Positions 6,354 to 15,794 of a stretch of DNA of 64,000 bases are shown here, piece after piece; position 1 is the stretch's first letter; every line of letters begins with the position of its first letter. This stretch comes from Chitinasiproducens palmae. Its GTDB lineage: Bacteria; Pseudomonadota; Gammaproteobacteria; Burkholderiales; Burkholderiaceae. A model generated the notes under the pieces. The model was not told where the DNA came from. It ran no database searches and saw nothing but the letters and a program-made list of their open reading frames with translations. The translations under genes were made by a program, and so were the position numbers. The DNA is taken from assembly GCF_900095735.1 (NCBI RefSeq), contig NZ_FNLO01000007.1, forward strand, positions 186,001 to 250,000, in the 5' to 3' direction.

Positions 6354-7829
6354 TCAGGTAGGCGCGTCGGCGCGCAGCGCAAAGTGCTCGCGCAGCAGCG
6401 ACGGAAGCCATAGCGCAAGCGTCACGCCTCGGAGCAGCATCAGTACGATCAGCGCGCACCACAGCCCGTTGTTGCCCCACGACGCAGACGCGTACAACGT
6501 GGCGGCAAAGCCGATCGCGGCGACCACCATCGATCGCATCAAGGCCCCGGTCCGCGTGGCGCCGATGTACACGCCGTCGAGCAGGAATCCCGGTGCGGCG
6601 ACCAGCGGCAGCAGCACGGCCCATGGCAAGGCGTGATGCGCGGCGATGGCGACTTCAGGGAGTGCGGTGAGTTTCGCGATCAGCCAGTCGCCGCAGACCA
6701 GGTAGAAGAGCGCGAAGCATGTTGCGCCCGCTGCGGTGAAATGCGCGCTTGCCCGCAAGGCAGCCGCAAAGGCCGCGCGGTCGCGCCGGCCTACTGCGGT
6801 GCCGACCAATGCCTCGACGGCTTGCGCGATACCGTCAAGCGCGAACGAGGTCAGGTTGCCGAACACCTGCAGTACCGCGTTCGCTGCCAGGATGGTGTCT
6901 CCCAGTCGCGCGCTGCCGCGGGAAAACGCGGCAAGGGCGGCCAGCAGACAGAATGTGCGAACGAAGATGTCGCGGTTCACGCCGACCAGTCGGCGCCACG
7001 CGGCGCGATCCGACAGCGCGGCCAGCCATCGTTGCATCCGATCGGTGGTGGCGCGGTTCGGAGTTGGCGCGCCGTCGGCCGACTGCCTGATTGCGCCGCG
7101 CTGTCGGGCCATGTGTGCCAGCCACAGCAGCCCCGCCGCGAAGCCAAGGATATCGGCGCATGCGGTGGCGATGCCGATGCTGGCGACCCCGCCGCCGAGC
7201 TTACCAACGGCAATTGCCAGTGCGCTCAGATTGATGATGTTGACGCCGACTTGCAGCATCAATGCACTTCGCACGCGCTGCAGTCCCAGCAGATGACCAA
7301 GTACGACATAGTTGCCGAGCACCGCGGGTGCGGCCAGCAAGCGTGCCAGGCAATAGGCATGCGCGTCGGCCTGCACGGCGGCGCTGCCACCGAGCAGCGC
7401 CAATGCGTTCGGCAGCAGCAATGGCGCCGCCAGCAACAGCAGCGTGCCCAGCGCGAGGGCAAGCGACAAACCTCGCGCCAGGTGCGCGGCAACAGCGCGC
7501 TCGTCGCCAGCGCCGGCGGCCTGTGCAACCAGCCCGGTGGTGCCCATGCGCAGGAAGCCAAAGCTCCAGAAGATGAATCCCAACAGAAGACCGCCTTGCG
7601 CGACCCCGCCGAGCATCGAAGCCGCGCCGAGGTGACCTGCCACCGCGGTGTCGGCCGCAGCCAGCATCGGCTGGGTCAGGTTCGCGATGATGATCGGCAC
7701 CGCCAGGGTTGCAACCTGGCGATGGTCGGCTGCCACGCGAGGCGATGGCGACGGGCGACCTGAGGCCTCCGCCGGCGCGCGGTCGGAAGCTGCTGGACTG
7801 GGAGGTGGGGGAGGCGAGCTCAATGCCAC
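6354..7829 (-). CDS. MATE-family multidrug/DinF-like efflux protein
   Basis: Up to 491 residues (GTG 7829); a later start near GTG at residue 31 (RVAADHRQVATLAVP) would remove a Pro-rich lead that looks unlike a typical N-terminus. About twelve hydrophobic segments follow, with the MATE signatures PIIIANLTQP and FGFLRMGTTGLVAQA, and the internal duplication of six plus six helices. MATE proteins export cationic drugs or metabolites using Na+ or H+ gradients; the DinF branch is the closest fit. It reads toward the tRNA, its stop lying about 35 bases upstream of the tRNA 5' end. Confidence 0.85.
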   Translation of the reverse strand: MALSSPPPPPSPAASDRAPAEASGRPSPSPRVAADHRQVATLAVPIIIANLTQPMLAAADTAVAGHLGAASMLGGVAQGGLLLGFIFWSFGFLRMGTTGLVAQAAGAGDERAVAAHLARGLSLALALGTLLLLAAPLLLPNALALLGGSAAVQADAHAYCLARLLAAPAVLGNYVVLGHLLGLQRVRSALMLQVGVNIINLSALAIAVGKLGGGVASIGIATACADILGFAAGLLWLAHMARQRGAIRQSADGAPTPNRATTDRMQRWLAALSDRAAWRRLVGVNRDIFVRTFCLLAALAAFSRGSARLGDTILAANAVLQVFGNLTSFALDGIAQAVEALVGTAVGRRDRAAFAAALRASAHFTAAGATCFALFYLVCGDWLIAKLTALPEVAIAAHHALPWAVLLPLVAAPGFLLDGVYIGATRTGALMRSMVVAAIGFAATLYASASWGNNGLWCALIVLMLLRGVTLALWLPSLLREHFALRADAPT

Positions 7830-8036
7830 GGCTGAAGACTTGGACAGCCGTCATTATGCGGTACCGTCCGGTGTCTCGCGCGGCATTGTCTCGGGGATAT
7901 CGAGTGACGTTGTGCGGTCTCTCGGGGCAGCGCCGGAACGCTATGGAGACCGCGGGCACGCCCCTTGCGTAAGGGATATCGTCGACGGCGATGCAGTGCC
8001 GGATCGATCACCCTAAAAGCAAAATGGAGCAGACAC

Positions 8037-8234
8037 ATGAACGACGACCAAGTGAAGGGCCGTGCCGAGCAAGTCAAGGGCAAGATCAACGAAGTCGCCG
8101 GCAAGGTCACGGGCAACAAGTCGACCGAACTGAAGGGCGATGCCCAGCAGATCGCGGGTCGCACCCAAGCCAACTACGGCGACGCGAAGGAAGATCTGAA
8201 GGACAACCTGCGGGACGATCGCGATCCCGTGTAA
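8037..8234 (+). CDS. CsbD-family stress-response protein
   Basis: 65 residues: MNDDQVKGRAEQVKGKINEV and onward, the repeating K-G-x-x-x-x-V/A-x-G-K pattern of CsbD-like proteins (PF05532), ending NLRDDRDPV. The family is small, hydrophilic, largely disordered and often induced by general stress or osmotic shock. The start ATG 8037 follows AGCAGAC. It is divergent from the MATE gene upstream, with a 200-base gap. A terminator follows at 8274. Regulation is unknown here. Confidence 0.85.
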   Translation: MNDDQVKGRAEQVKGKINEVAGKVTGNKSTELKGDAQQIAGRTQANYGDAKEDLKDNLRDDRDPV

Positions 8235-8273
8235 GTGTCGAATCGGTGGACCGGCTCCGGTCCACGATTGCTG

Positions 8274-8302
8274 GAACGGCCGCATTAGCGGCCGTTTCCT
8301 TT
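8274..8302 (+). terminator. Rho-independent terminator after the CsbD-like gene
   Basis: Perfect stem AACGGCCGC / GCGGCCGTT (8275-8296) with an ATTA loop, then TTCCTTTT. A second small hairpin, GTGGACCGG/CCGGTCCAC, lies just before it at 8247-8266. Confidence 0.75.
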
Positions 8303-8960
8303 TGCGGCGTCCCGCCGCAAGCGAGCCACGACGCGTCGATGGTCGGCTGCGATACGGCAAGCGCTGATCGCGCACAGCGCGTCGGTAACCGAAGCGTTGC
8401 GATTCTGCCGCACGGCGTGCTTGCGAGTCAGCGAGGAAATGCGCGGTTGCCGGCTATGCCAAGCCAGCTATCTAGCAAGACCGTGGTGCCCGACATGGGT
8501 CTCCGGGTTGATGCCGCGCTACGCGGCCGAGCGGGGTTTGTACCGGCGCTCCAGCTGGCTTGTTGGCGACCCGGCCGACGCCGTAACGGCGACGTTTTCT
8601 CATGCCCTAACTGACCGTCCCAAGCCGCTGGCTTGCGCGGAACAGGCCGCATCCGGCTTCACACACGAGGCAATGTCAAAGAGCGCGGCCAAAATCATCC
8701 CAACTGAGCAGTGCACCAATGCGGTGCGCGTATAATCGCGGTCCTGAATGATGAGGTGAGTCGGTAATGCAGTATGTGTGTTGTCGGGACGATCGCATTT
8801 GCGTCGGCAAGCGTGGCATGGGCCGCGGAAGCGGTACCAGCCCGAAGTCCGGTCATGGCCGCGTCAGTTCTGCTTACGACTCTGTGTCGCTGGCGATTGA
8901 CGGGACCCTCCGCTTGCAGCGGCCTGTCGCGCCTCTGGCATCGACGCGTGTGGTGCCGCG
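8303..8960. other. Intergenic region, no convincing gene
   Basis: About 660 bases without a supportable coding sequence. A candidate -10 is at 8731-8736. A frame at 8774 onward begins with a signal-peptide-like stretch but merges into an overlapping frame of the transporter gene, so it is not called. Confidence 0.6.
8731..8736 (+). promoter_or_regulatory. Candidate -10 box upstream of the NorM-like gene
   Basis: A perfect TATAAT at 8731-8736, about 225 bases before the ATG at 8961. No good -35 is visible at the usual spacing, and the leader would be long, so this is tentative. Confidence 0.4.
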
Positions 8961-10496
8961 ATGAACAGCGGACCGACGATGGCCGGCGTCGACGCAGGCC
9001 GTGCACAGGACGGCGCGCGCATGGCTGCCGATGCAATGGCCGTGCGCGATGCCACGTCATCCGCGCTGATCAATGGCGGGGCCAGGCTGCCAGCCGCGCC
9101 GACCGGCGGGCAGGGCGGCGGTCACATTCGCGCCGAATGTCGGCACCTGCTGCTGCTTGCGCTGCCGTTGATCGCGGGACAGCTCTCGACGGTCGGCCTG
9201 AACCTGATCGACGTGGTGCTTGCCGGACATCTGGGCGCACACGTCCTCGCCGCCGTGGCCATCGGCTCGAGCGTCTGGGCCATCGGGATGACGGCCATCA
9301 ACGGCGTGTTGATGGCGCTGGCCGCGTCTGTGGCGCAGTTGCACGGCGGCGGCCGACGCGCCGAGAGCTGGAGCCTGTATCGTCAGGCACTGTGGCTTGC
9401 CGCCGGGCTTGGCACGGTGGTCGCCGGTACGCTGTGGTTCGTCGGGCCGCTCCTGATCCAATGGATGGGCGTGGTGCCATCGATCGCCCACGATGCCACC
9501 GTCTTTGTGCGGACGGTGTGCTGGGGGGCGTTCCCTTTCGCTATTTATTGTGCGTGCCGCGGCCTGTCGGAAGGCTTGTCGGTGACGCGGCCGACGGCGG
9601 TGCTGAGCATCGGCGGCATGTTTTTGCTCGGGCCGATCGCCTACGTGCTGATGTATGGCCGGCTCGGCTTGCCCGCGCTCGGCGCGCAGGGCAGTGCGAT
9701 CGCGTTGGTCACGGTGCTGTCGCTGCAGGCCGCAATCTACGCGACGATCTTGTTCCGCTTCCCGGCCTATGCCGACACCGGCCGCGCGTCGCCTGCGGTG
9801 GCCGGCGCCCATCGTCCGCGAGCCGAGCCGTTGCTCGGCCTGCTGCGGATCGGCGTGCCGATGAGTGTGACGCTGCTGATGGAGGCAGGTCTGTTCATCG
9901 CGATCTCGCTGTCGGTCGGTGGTCTGGGCGAGACGACCGCCGCGGCGCATCAGATCGCGCTGAGCGTCGCGACCACTGTCTTCATGGTGCCGCTCGGCCT
10001 GTCGATGGCGATCACCGTCAGGGTAGGCAACGCAGCGGGACGCGGCGACGGAGCCGGCGTGCGACGGGCGGGACTGACTGGCATCGGCATGGCGCTGGCC
10101 GTGCAGATGGTGTCTGCCAGTGCAATGCTGCTGCTGCCGCATCTGATCGTGGGACTGTACACGCGCGACGTCGCGGTGTCGGCCGCCGCGGTCGGTCTAC
10201 TGCAATTGGCAGGTCTGTTCCAACTGTCCGATGGCATCCAGGTGTCGTCGAACGGCGCATTGCGCGGTCTGAAGGACACGCGTCTGCCGATGTTCATCAC
10301 CGTGGCGGCGTATTGGATCGTCGGCATGCCGCTGGGCTGGCATTTGGCGTTCGCGCGTCACATGGGGGCGGCCGGACTGTGGATCGGACTCATTGCCGGA
10401 CTGAGCGCCGCCGCGGTCGCATTGGGCTCGCGTTTCATCGTCCTGTGCCGGCGTCCGGTGGCCGCTTCCGCACCGGCTCGGCACGAAGCCGCCTGA
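8961..10496 (+). CDS. NorM-type MATE exporter
   Basis: 511 residues. After a 50-residue Ala/Gly-rich lead come twelve predicted membrane helices with the MATE pattern: LPLIAGQLSTVGLNLIDVVL, then later AAHQIALSVATTVFMVPLGL and SMAITVRVGNAAGRGDGAG. The NorM branch typically exports cationic dyes, fluoroquinolones or flavin-like compounds, coupled to Na+ or H+. It stands as a single gene, transcribed away from the DinF-like gene with the CsbD-like gene between them. ATG 8961 is the only ATG that keeps the full N-terminus; the lead is atypically long and could be shortened to an internal start. Confidence 0.88.
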   Translation: MNSGPTMAGVDAGRAQDGARMAADAMAVRDATSSALINGGARLPAAPTGGQGGGHIRAECRHLLLLALPLIAGQLSTVGLNLIDVVLAGHLGAHVLAAVAIGSSVWAIGMTAINGVLMALAASVAQLHGGGRRAESWSLYRQALWLAAGLGTVVAGTLWFVGPLLIQWMGVVPSIAHDATVFVRTVCWGAFPFAIYCACRGLSEGLSVTRPTAVLSIGGMFLLGPIAYVLMYGRLGLPALGAQGSAIALVTVLSLQAAIYATILFRFPAYADTGRASPAVAGAHRPRAEPLLGLLRIGVPMSVTLLMEAGLFIAISLSVGGLGETTAAAHQIALSVATTVFMVPLGLSMAITVRVGNAAGRGDGAGVRRAGLTGIGMALAVQMVSASAMLLLPHLIVGLYTRDVAVSAAAVGLLQLAGLFQLSDGIQVSSNGALRGLKDTRLPMFITVAAYWIVGMPLGWHLAFARHMGAAGLWIGLIAGLSAAAVALGSRFIVLCRRPVAASAPARHEAA

Positions 10497-10884
10497 GGCG
10501 CCCCGGCTTCGGGATCGCGCCTCGGCTCGGCGCGACGTCGGTAGACCTCAGGTGCCACGAGTGGGGCGGAGGAGTGGTGCGGACCGGTGGTGTGGAGGGG
10601 AGGTGTGGACGGGGGGGTGTGGACCTTCAGCGGCAGCCGGCAGGCAGTAGCCCGTGGAGCGGCTGCTGGCGCGGTCGACGAAGCGCGCGGTCCGCCCCGC
10701 CGCCGCCCGCCATCACGCCGTAATGCACGGCAGGATTGCTTACAACTCGAAACGAAAGGCGGTTTCAACGGTGTTAAAGTGAGCGCCTGATCCGCCGCCC
10801 AGACCCTTGCGGCACGGGGCGCGCACTTTGTCATAGGCTCGGCCGTCAGCGGGACGGCCGGCCGACTTCGGGAGAAAGTTGCTG
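10497..10884. other. Intergenic, G-rich, no gene seen
   Basis: 388 bases between the NorM-like gene and the MlaC-like gene. It contains G-rich stretches (10563-10625, with several GTGG and GGGG runs) and no plausible gene. A promoter for the next gene should lie here but I cannot point to one with confidence. Confidence 0.6.
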
Positions 10885-11571
10885 ATGAATCGACGCATGC
10901 TGTTTAGCTTGATGTTCGCGGGTCTGGTCGCCTTCTCGACGGCACCGCAAGCCCAGACGAGCCCTGGCACGGCGGCGACGATCGACGCGAGCGCGCCGGA
11001 CGTGCTGATCCGCACGATGGCGGACGACATTCTGCGCTCGGTGAAGGCCGATCCGCAGGTGAAGGCGGGCAACATCCATCGCATCACGCAGCTCGTCGAC
11101 GAAAAACTGCTGCCGTATGCGGACTTCCAGCGGACCACCCGTCTTGCGTTGGGCCGCTATTGGCGGCAGGCGACGCCGGCCCAGCAGAAGGAAATCTCGA
11201 AACAGTTCGAGATGCTGCTGATTCACACCTATGCGGGCGCGACGGCGAAGGTCAGCGATCAAACCGTTGACGTCAAACCGCTGCGAGCCGCGGCCGATGC
11301 GACCGATGTCGTGGTGCGGACCGAAGTGACGAACCAGGGCCGGCCGTATGAAGTCGACTACCGTCTGGCGAAGACGCCGAACGGCTGGCGCATCTACGAC
11401 GTCAATGTCCTTGGAGCATGGTTGATTGAAGCGTATCGCCAGCAGTTTGCAAGTGTCATCGCCCAGCAGGGCATTGACGGGTTGCTGAACTTCCTGACGG
11501 AACGCAATCGTCAACTGGCGACGGGCGCGATTTCGCCGGCATCGGCCGCGGCAATGCCGGCGCCGCGCTGA
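10885..11571 (+). CDS. MlaC/Ttg2D-family periplasmic phospholipid-binding protein
   Basis: 228 residues with an N-terminal signal peptide (MNRRMLFSLMFAGLVAFS, cleaved near AQA). The family pattern for MlaC (PF05494) is clear: TRLALGRYWRQATPAQQKEI and later DYRLAKTPNGWRIYDVNVLG. MlaC shuttles phospholipids between the outer membrane MlaA and the inner membrane MlaFEDB complex; hopanoid-linked HpnM proteins share the same fold. Here the gene is alone, with no mlaFED or hopanoid genes nearby, so which role applies is open. The start ATG 10885 follows GGGAGAAAG. Confidence 0.85.
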   Translation: MNRRMLFSLMFAGLVAFSTAPQAQTSPGTAATIDASAPDVLIRTMADDILRSVKADPQVKAGNIHRITQLVDEKLLPYADFQRTTRLALGRYWRQATPAQQKEISKQFEMLLIHTYAGATAKVSDQTVDVKPLRAAADATDVVVRTEVTNQGRPYEVDYRLAKTPNGWRIYDVNVLGAWLIEAYRQQFASVIAQQGIDGLLNFLTERNRQLATGAISPASAAAMPAPR

Positions 11572-11984
11572 GCAGGCGGCACGCATCGGGCGCGTAGTCT
11601 TCTGATGACGCCCGGGGACGCGGTAACGCTGCCCCGGGCCAGTACGCTTTCATCGCTGTAGAGCGGCCGACGGCACTCCAGCGCGCCCGCCGGCTACCGC
11701 TTGTTCGCCACGCGCTCGCCCGGTGGCTGCACATGCGTGTGCAAGGCCACCGTGTGGCAGGGGCGTCGGCCCGCATCGCAAGTCGTTCATGTCGAACCGC
11801 AGCGTTGATGACCTGTGTTGATTACCTGAATCGCTCACGTGTTGTGAACGCTCGCGTCGCGCGCAGCGGCCGGTCCGCTTTGCGGCGCGCGACCGTTGCC
11901 GGACGTCATGTTCCGACGAGTGCGCCGAGCCCTCGCCGGCCTCATCGCAGGGCAGGGTCTTGTAAGGCCGTCAAAAGGCGGAGG
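11572..11984. other. Intergenic, no gene seen
   Basis: 413 bases between convergent genes. Nothing coding is recognisable. No clear stem-loop with a T run was found, although the convergent layout calls for terminators on both strands. Confidence 0.6.
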
Positions 11985-12956
11985 TCATGCCTCGGTATCG
12001 CCTGCGGAACTGTCCATACCCGCCTGTAGGCGCGCGTCCGGGCCCGCGTCCAGACCCGCGTCGAGGGCCGGCAGACGGGCCACGGCAGACCAGTCGAGGT
12101 TGTCCCAGCCACGTCCGCGTGCGCTGACGAAGCGGTCGCGCAGCACGTTGGCGAACGGCAAGGCGGCGCCCAGCGCATCCGCCGCCTCCAGTACCAGTCG
12201 GTTGTCTTTCTGCCCGAGCGGCAGCGCAAAGCCAGCGGGCGAAAATGCCTGTTCGACGATCAGCTTGCCGTACGTGTTCACGACTGGTGCGCCGAAGATC
12301 GAGCCGGTCAGCACCTCCAACAGCTGTTCGGGCGCAATACCGCCTTTACGGCCCAGCGCGACGGCTTCGCCGAGACTCTCGATCACGGTCGAGATCAAGA
12401 AGTTCGCGATGAGCTTGGTCAGCACCGCCTCGCCGGGCATGTCGCCTACCTTGAACACCTTCTGTCCGATTGTCGCCAGCACCGGCTCGATCTCCGCGAC
12501 GGTGGCCGGCTCGCCCGCAGCGGCGACGAAAAGCTTGCCTTGTGCGGCAACATCCGGCCGACCCAGCACGGGAGCGGTCACGAAGCGGTGACCCGCATCA
12601 CGGTGGGCAGCGGTGAGGCGTTCGGCCAGCGCAATGCTGATGGTGCTCATCGAAACGTGGATCTGGCCTGGCTGCATCGTCTGAACCAGGCCGCCTTCGC
12701 CGAGAGCCACCGCCTCCACTGCTGCATCGTTCGCCAGCATGGTGATCAGCACGTCCGCCCGCTGCGCGGCGTCGGCAGGGCTGTCGGCGCGAGTGGCGCC
12801 CGTGGCGACCAGCGCATCGGCGCGGCCGGGCGAACGATTCCACACCACCAGATTGTCCGGACCGTTGCTGTCAAGCAGCACCTTGGCGATTGCGCCGCCC
12901 ATCGATCCGAGGCCAAGCACGGCCACGCGCCGCGCGGTGTTTTGAGAAGAGGGCAT
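11985..12956 (-). CDS. NAD(P)-dependent beta-hydroxyacid dehydrogenase family oxidoreductase
   Basis: 323 residues. The N-terminal Rossmann motif VLGLGSMGGAIA binds NAD(P). Family hallmarks are the second-domain lysine and helix, EAVLTKLIANFLISTVIESL, with Lys as catalytic base. The substrate-binding serine/threonine segment is HVSMSTISIALAERL. The sequence resembles 3-hydroxyisobutyrate dehydrogenase relatives, among them imine reductases. The substrate cannot be predicted. Start ATG 12956. C-terminal residues about 302-323 form an unusual Asp/Ala/Gly repeat. Confidence 0.85.
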   Translation of the reverse strand: MPSSQNTARRVAVLGLGSMGGAIAKVLLDSNGPDNLVVWNRSPGRADALVATGATRADSPADAAQRADVLITMLANDAAVEAVALGEGGLVQTMQPGQIHVSMSTISIALAERLTAAHRDAGHRFVTAPVLGRPDVAAQGKLFVAAAGEPATVAEIEPVLATIGQKVFKVGDMPGEAVLTKLIANFLISTVIESLGEAVALGRKGGIAPEQLLEVLTGSIFGAPVVNTYGKLIVEQAFSPAGFALPLGQKDNRLVLEAADALGAALPFANVLRDRFVSARGRGWDNLDWSAVARLPALDAGLDAGPDARLQAGMDSSAGDTEA

Positions 12957-13421
12957 CGCGTACTCCTGCCTGTGTCGGCCCACGGCCGGACCTGTCGGGG
13001 GAATGGTTGACTCGCCGGCACGGCTGCGGCGTGCACGATGCGCGTCCGATGAACGCGAATCCGCTGCAGCGGAGCCCGAGCCTAGCCGAGCCTGAATGGA
13101 GTGGGACGAGCCTGGACCGAACGGGACCGCATTCATCAAGCGCTGGAACGAAGGCCCCCGGAGTCGACGAACTCTCGGCACACACCCGCGCTTGTGACGC
13201 CGCGCAGAGCAGAGCCGAACCGAACCGAACCGAACCGAACATCGTGCATCGCGTCGCATTGCATCGCCCGTGGCGCCGGGACGAGCTGCGCGGTCGTAGT
13301 GGCCAAGCGCATCGGTCCCCCGCGCCGCGTCGATCGGCTGTCGCTGTCGCAACCGTCGGCCGCCCGTTGTCGGCTCCGTTTGGATCGCCAGCCGGGCAGG
13401 CGTCGAGCACGCCAGCTTAAC
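12957..13421. other. Intergenic region between the dehydrogenase and iscR
   Basis: 465 bases between two divergent genes. It holds a small pentamer array at 13215-13240 and no recognisable gene. The iscR promoter is at its right edge. No promoter for the dehydrogenase could be identified. Confidence 0.6.
13215..13240. repeat. CCGAA pentamer array, 5 copies
   Basis: Five perfect CCGAA copies at 13215-13239 in the space between the dehydrogenase and iscR. It is one of many short arrays in this window. Confidence 0.9.
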
Positions 13422-13449
13422 TTGACTATTTCGGTAGGACATTTATACT
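13422..13449 (+). promoter_or_regulatory. Promoter of the isc operon
   Basis: A TTGACT -35 (13422-13427), a 16-bp spacer and a TATACT -10 (13444-13449), 50 bases before the iscR ATG. Both boxes are close to the sigma-70 consensus. Confidence 0.75.
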
Positions 13450-13469
13450 TGACGGAAATGGTCGAGAAT
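13445..13469 (+). promoter_or_regulatory. Candidate type 1 IscR binding site
   Basis: A 25-bp site with the type 1 layout: ATACTTGAC on the left and GTCGAGAAT on the right, around an AT-rich centre. It overlaps the -10 box and continues downstream of it, the position expected for repression by [2Fe-2S] IscR. Compared with the E. coli consensus from memory, mismatches are few and lie in the two positions next to the centre. Confidence 0.7.
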
Positions 13470-13498
13470 TACTCCTACCCTATTTGCGAGGCTCTTTC

Positions 13499-14047
13499 AT
13501 GAGACTCACCACGAAAGGCCGTTTCGCCGTGACGGCAATGATTGACCTGGCCTTGCGCCAGGACGGCGGTCCCGTGACGTTGGCCGGCATCAGCCAGCGG
13601 CAGCGCATTTCGCTGTCGTATCTGGAGCAGTTGTTCGGCAAATTGCGCCGGCACGAGATTGTCGACAGCGTACGGGGACCGGGCGGCGGGTACACGCTTG
13701 CGCGGCGCGCCGAAGAAGTCACGGTGGCCGACATCATCATCGCCGTCGATGAGCCGCTGGACGCGACGCAGTGCGGCGGCAAGGGCAACTGCGAGAGCGG
13801 CAAGGCCGCTGACGGCCACTGCATGACGCACGAGCTCTGGTCGACGTTGAACCGCAAGATGGTCGAGTACCTGGACTCGGTTTCGCTGAAGGATCTGGTC
13901 GATCAGCAGCGGGCCCGCGAGCCGCAGCCTTCGGTCGTGCGCGACCGCCGCGGCGAAAGCGTCACGGAAGCGGCGCCGGCCCCGGCGGCCAAGCCGGTCA
14001 ACCGGCCCAAGGGACCGAATTCGATTTTCAACCTCGCGCGGCTTTGA
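13499..14047 (+). CDS. iscR: Fe-S cluster regulator IscR
   Basis: 182 residues: an Rrf2-family winged helix with the start MRLTTKGRFAVTAMIDLAL, recognition helix ISQRQRISLSYLEQLFGKLR and the wing VRGPGGGYTLAR. The cluster ligands are Cys92, Cys98 and Cys108 followed by His111, against 92/98/104 and His107 in E. coli: four extra residues lie between the second and third cysteine. The C-terminal tail (about residues 140 to 182) is long and basic. IscR should repress the isc operon when clusters are plentiful, through the site at 13445. ATG 13499 is preferred over the upstream in-frame ATG at 13484. Confidence 0.97.
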   Translation: MRLTTKGRFAVTAMIDLALRQDGGPVTLAGISQRQRISLSYLEQLFGKLRRHEIVDSVRGPGGGYTLARRAEEVTVADIIIAVDEPLDATQCGGKGNCESGKAADGHCMTHELWSTLNRKMVEYLDSVSLKDLVDQQRAREPQPSVVRDRRGESVTEAAPAPAAKPVNRPKGPNSIFNLARL

Positions 14048-14078
14048 GCGCGGGTTGCTGAATGTCCTGGAGTGAGAA

Positions 14079-15302
14079 ATGAATAACGATATGCCCCACT
14101 TGCCGATCTACATGGACTACAGCGCGACGACGCCGATCGATCCGCGCGTCGTCGACAAAATGATTCCGTATTTGCGCGAGCAGTTCGGCAATCCCGCCTC
14201 GCGCAGCCATGCGTACGGCTGGGAAGCGGAGCGCGCGGTCGAGGAAGCACGTGAGGAAGTGGCCAAGCTGGTCAACTGCGATCCGCGCGAGATCATCTGG
14301 ACGTCGGGCGCAACCGAGTCGGACAATCTCGCGATCAAGGGTGCCGCCCACTTCTATAAGGGTAAGGGCAAGCACCTGATCACGGTCAAGACGGAACATA
14401 AGGCGGTGCTCGACACGTGCCGCGAGCTTGAACGCGAAGGCTACGAGGTGACCTACCTCGACGTGCAGGAAGACGGCTTGCTGGACTTGGCCAAGCTTGA
14501 GGCCGCGATTCGTCCCGACACCACGCTCGTGTCGGTGATGATGGTCAATAACGAGATCGGGGTGATTCAGGACGTCGCCGCGATCGGTGAATTGTGCCGC
14601 TCGAAGGGCATCGTGTTTCACGTCGATGCCGCCCAGGCGACCGGCAAGGTCGTGATCGATCTCGCGACGCTGAAGGTCGACCTGATGTCGTTCTCGGCGC
14701 ACAAGACGTATGGTCCGAAGGGGATCGGGGCGCTGTATGTTCGCCGCAAGCCACGCGTGCGGCTTGAAGCGCAGATGCATGGTGGCGGACACGAGCGGGG
14801 TCTACGTTCGGGCACGCTGGCCACGCACCAGATCGTCGGCATGGGCGAGGCATTCCGGCTCGCTCGCGAAGAGATGGGCACGGAAAACGAACGCGTGCGC
14901 GCGTTGCGCGACCGGCTGCTCGCTGGCCTACGCTCGATGGAAGAAATTTACGTCAACGGCGACATGGAACGCCGCGTGCCGCACAACCTCAACGTCAGCT
15001 TCAATTACGTCGAGGGCGAATCGTTGATCATGGCGGTGAAGGATGTGGCCGTGTCGTCGGGCTCGGCCTGCACCTCTGCGTCGCTGGAACCGTCGTACGT
15101 ACTGCGCGCGCTTGGGCGCAACGACGAGCTGGCGCACAGCTCGATCCGTTTCACGGTTGGCCGGTTCACCACCGAACAGGACATCGACTACGTCATCAAC
15201 CTGTTCGAGAACAAGATTGCAAAGCTGCGCGACCTGTCGCCGCTTTGGGAAATGCACAAGGACGGGGTCGATATCAATTCGATCCAATGGGCCGCGCACT
15301 GA
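14079..15302 (+). CDS. iscS: Cysteine desulfurase IscS
   Basis: 407 residues, the usual length. The PLP lysine is Lys209 in [18 protein letters not shown], preceded by [10 protein letters not shown]. The sulfur-carrying cysteine is Cys331 in [13 protein letters not shown] on the mobile loop. The enzyme removes sulfur from cysteine and passes it as persulfide to IscU and to tRNA-thiolation partners. It is second in the isc operon, 31 bases after iscR. Confidence 0.98.
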   Translation: MNNDMPHLPIYMDYSATTPIDPRVVDKMIPYLREQFGNPASRSHAYGWEAERAVEEAREEVAKLVNCDPREIIWTSGATESDNLAIKGAAHFYKGKGKHLITVKTEHKAVLDTCRELEREGYEVTYLDVQEDGLLDLAKLEAAIRPDTTLVSVMMVNNEIGVIQDVAAIGELCRSKGIVFHVDAAQATGKVVIDLATLKVDLMSFSAHKTYGPKGIGALYVRRKPRVRLEAQMHGGGHERGLRSGTLATHQIVGMGEAFRLAREEMGTENERVRALRDRLLAGLRSMEEIYVNGDMERRVPHNLNVSFNYVEGESLIMAVKDVAVSSGSACTSASLEPSYVLRALGRNDELAHSSIRFTVGRFTTEQDIDYVINLFENKIAKLRDLSPLWEMHKDGVDINSIQWAAH

Positions 15303-15319
15303 ACTGAAGGAGCAATATC

Positions 15320-15742
15320 ATGGCTTACAGCGACAAAGTTCTCGACCACTATGAAAATCCGCGCAACGTGGGTTCGTTCGACAAGAACGATGCCGGCGTT
15401 GGCACCGGCATGGTTGGCGCGCCGGCTTGCGGCGACGTGATGAAGCTGCAGATTCGCGTCGGCGCGGACGGCATCATCGAGGATGCGAAGTTCAAGACCT
15501 ACGGTTGCGGTTCGGCGATCGCGTCGAGCTCGCTGGTTACCGAGTGGGTGAAGGGCAAGACGCTCGACGAAGCGATGGCGATCAAGAACACGCAGATCGC
15601 GGAAGAACTCGCGCTGCCGCCGGTGAAGATTCATTGCTCGATCCTGGCCGAAGATGCGATCAAGGCAGCGGTTGCGGACTTCCAGCAAAAGCATGGCGCT
15701 GCCGCGCCGGCCGGCGACGAGGCGGCCGCGCGCGCGGCCTGA
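15320..15742 (+). CDS. iscU: Fe-S assembly scaffold IscU
   Basis: 140 residues. Cluster-site residues Cys37, Asp39, Cys63 and Cys106 are present (GAPACGDVMKLQI, YGCGSAIAS, KIHCSILAEDAIKAA), with His105 next to Cys106. The LPPVK motif at 99-103 is the HscA recognition site. An Ala-rich tail of about 15 residues is longer than in E. coli. Clusters are built on this protein from IscS sulfur, then transferred with the help of HscA/HscB. It starts 18 bases after iscS. Confidence 0.98.
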   Translation: MAYSDKVLDHYENPRNVGSFDKNDAGVGTGMVGAPACGDVMKLQIRVGADGIIEDAKFKTYGCGSAIASSSLVTEWVKGKTLDEAMAIKNTQIAEELALPPVKIHCSILAEDAIKAAVADFQQKHGAAAPAGDEAAARAA

Positions 15743-15794
15743 TTCGTTCACGAGGCGCGTCGCGCACGCGGCGCTGCCGGTTAGCAGGTGAAGC

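Noticed and set aside
8767-8964. Small frame upstream of the NorM-like gene with a signal-like start
   Set aside because: No conservation cue, no ribosome site, and the frame soon merges into another reading of the transporter gene.
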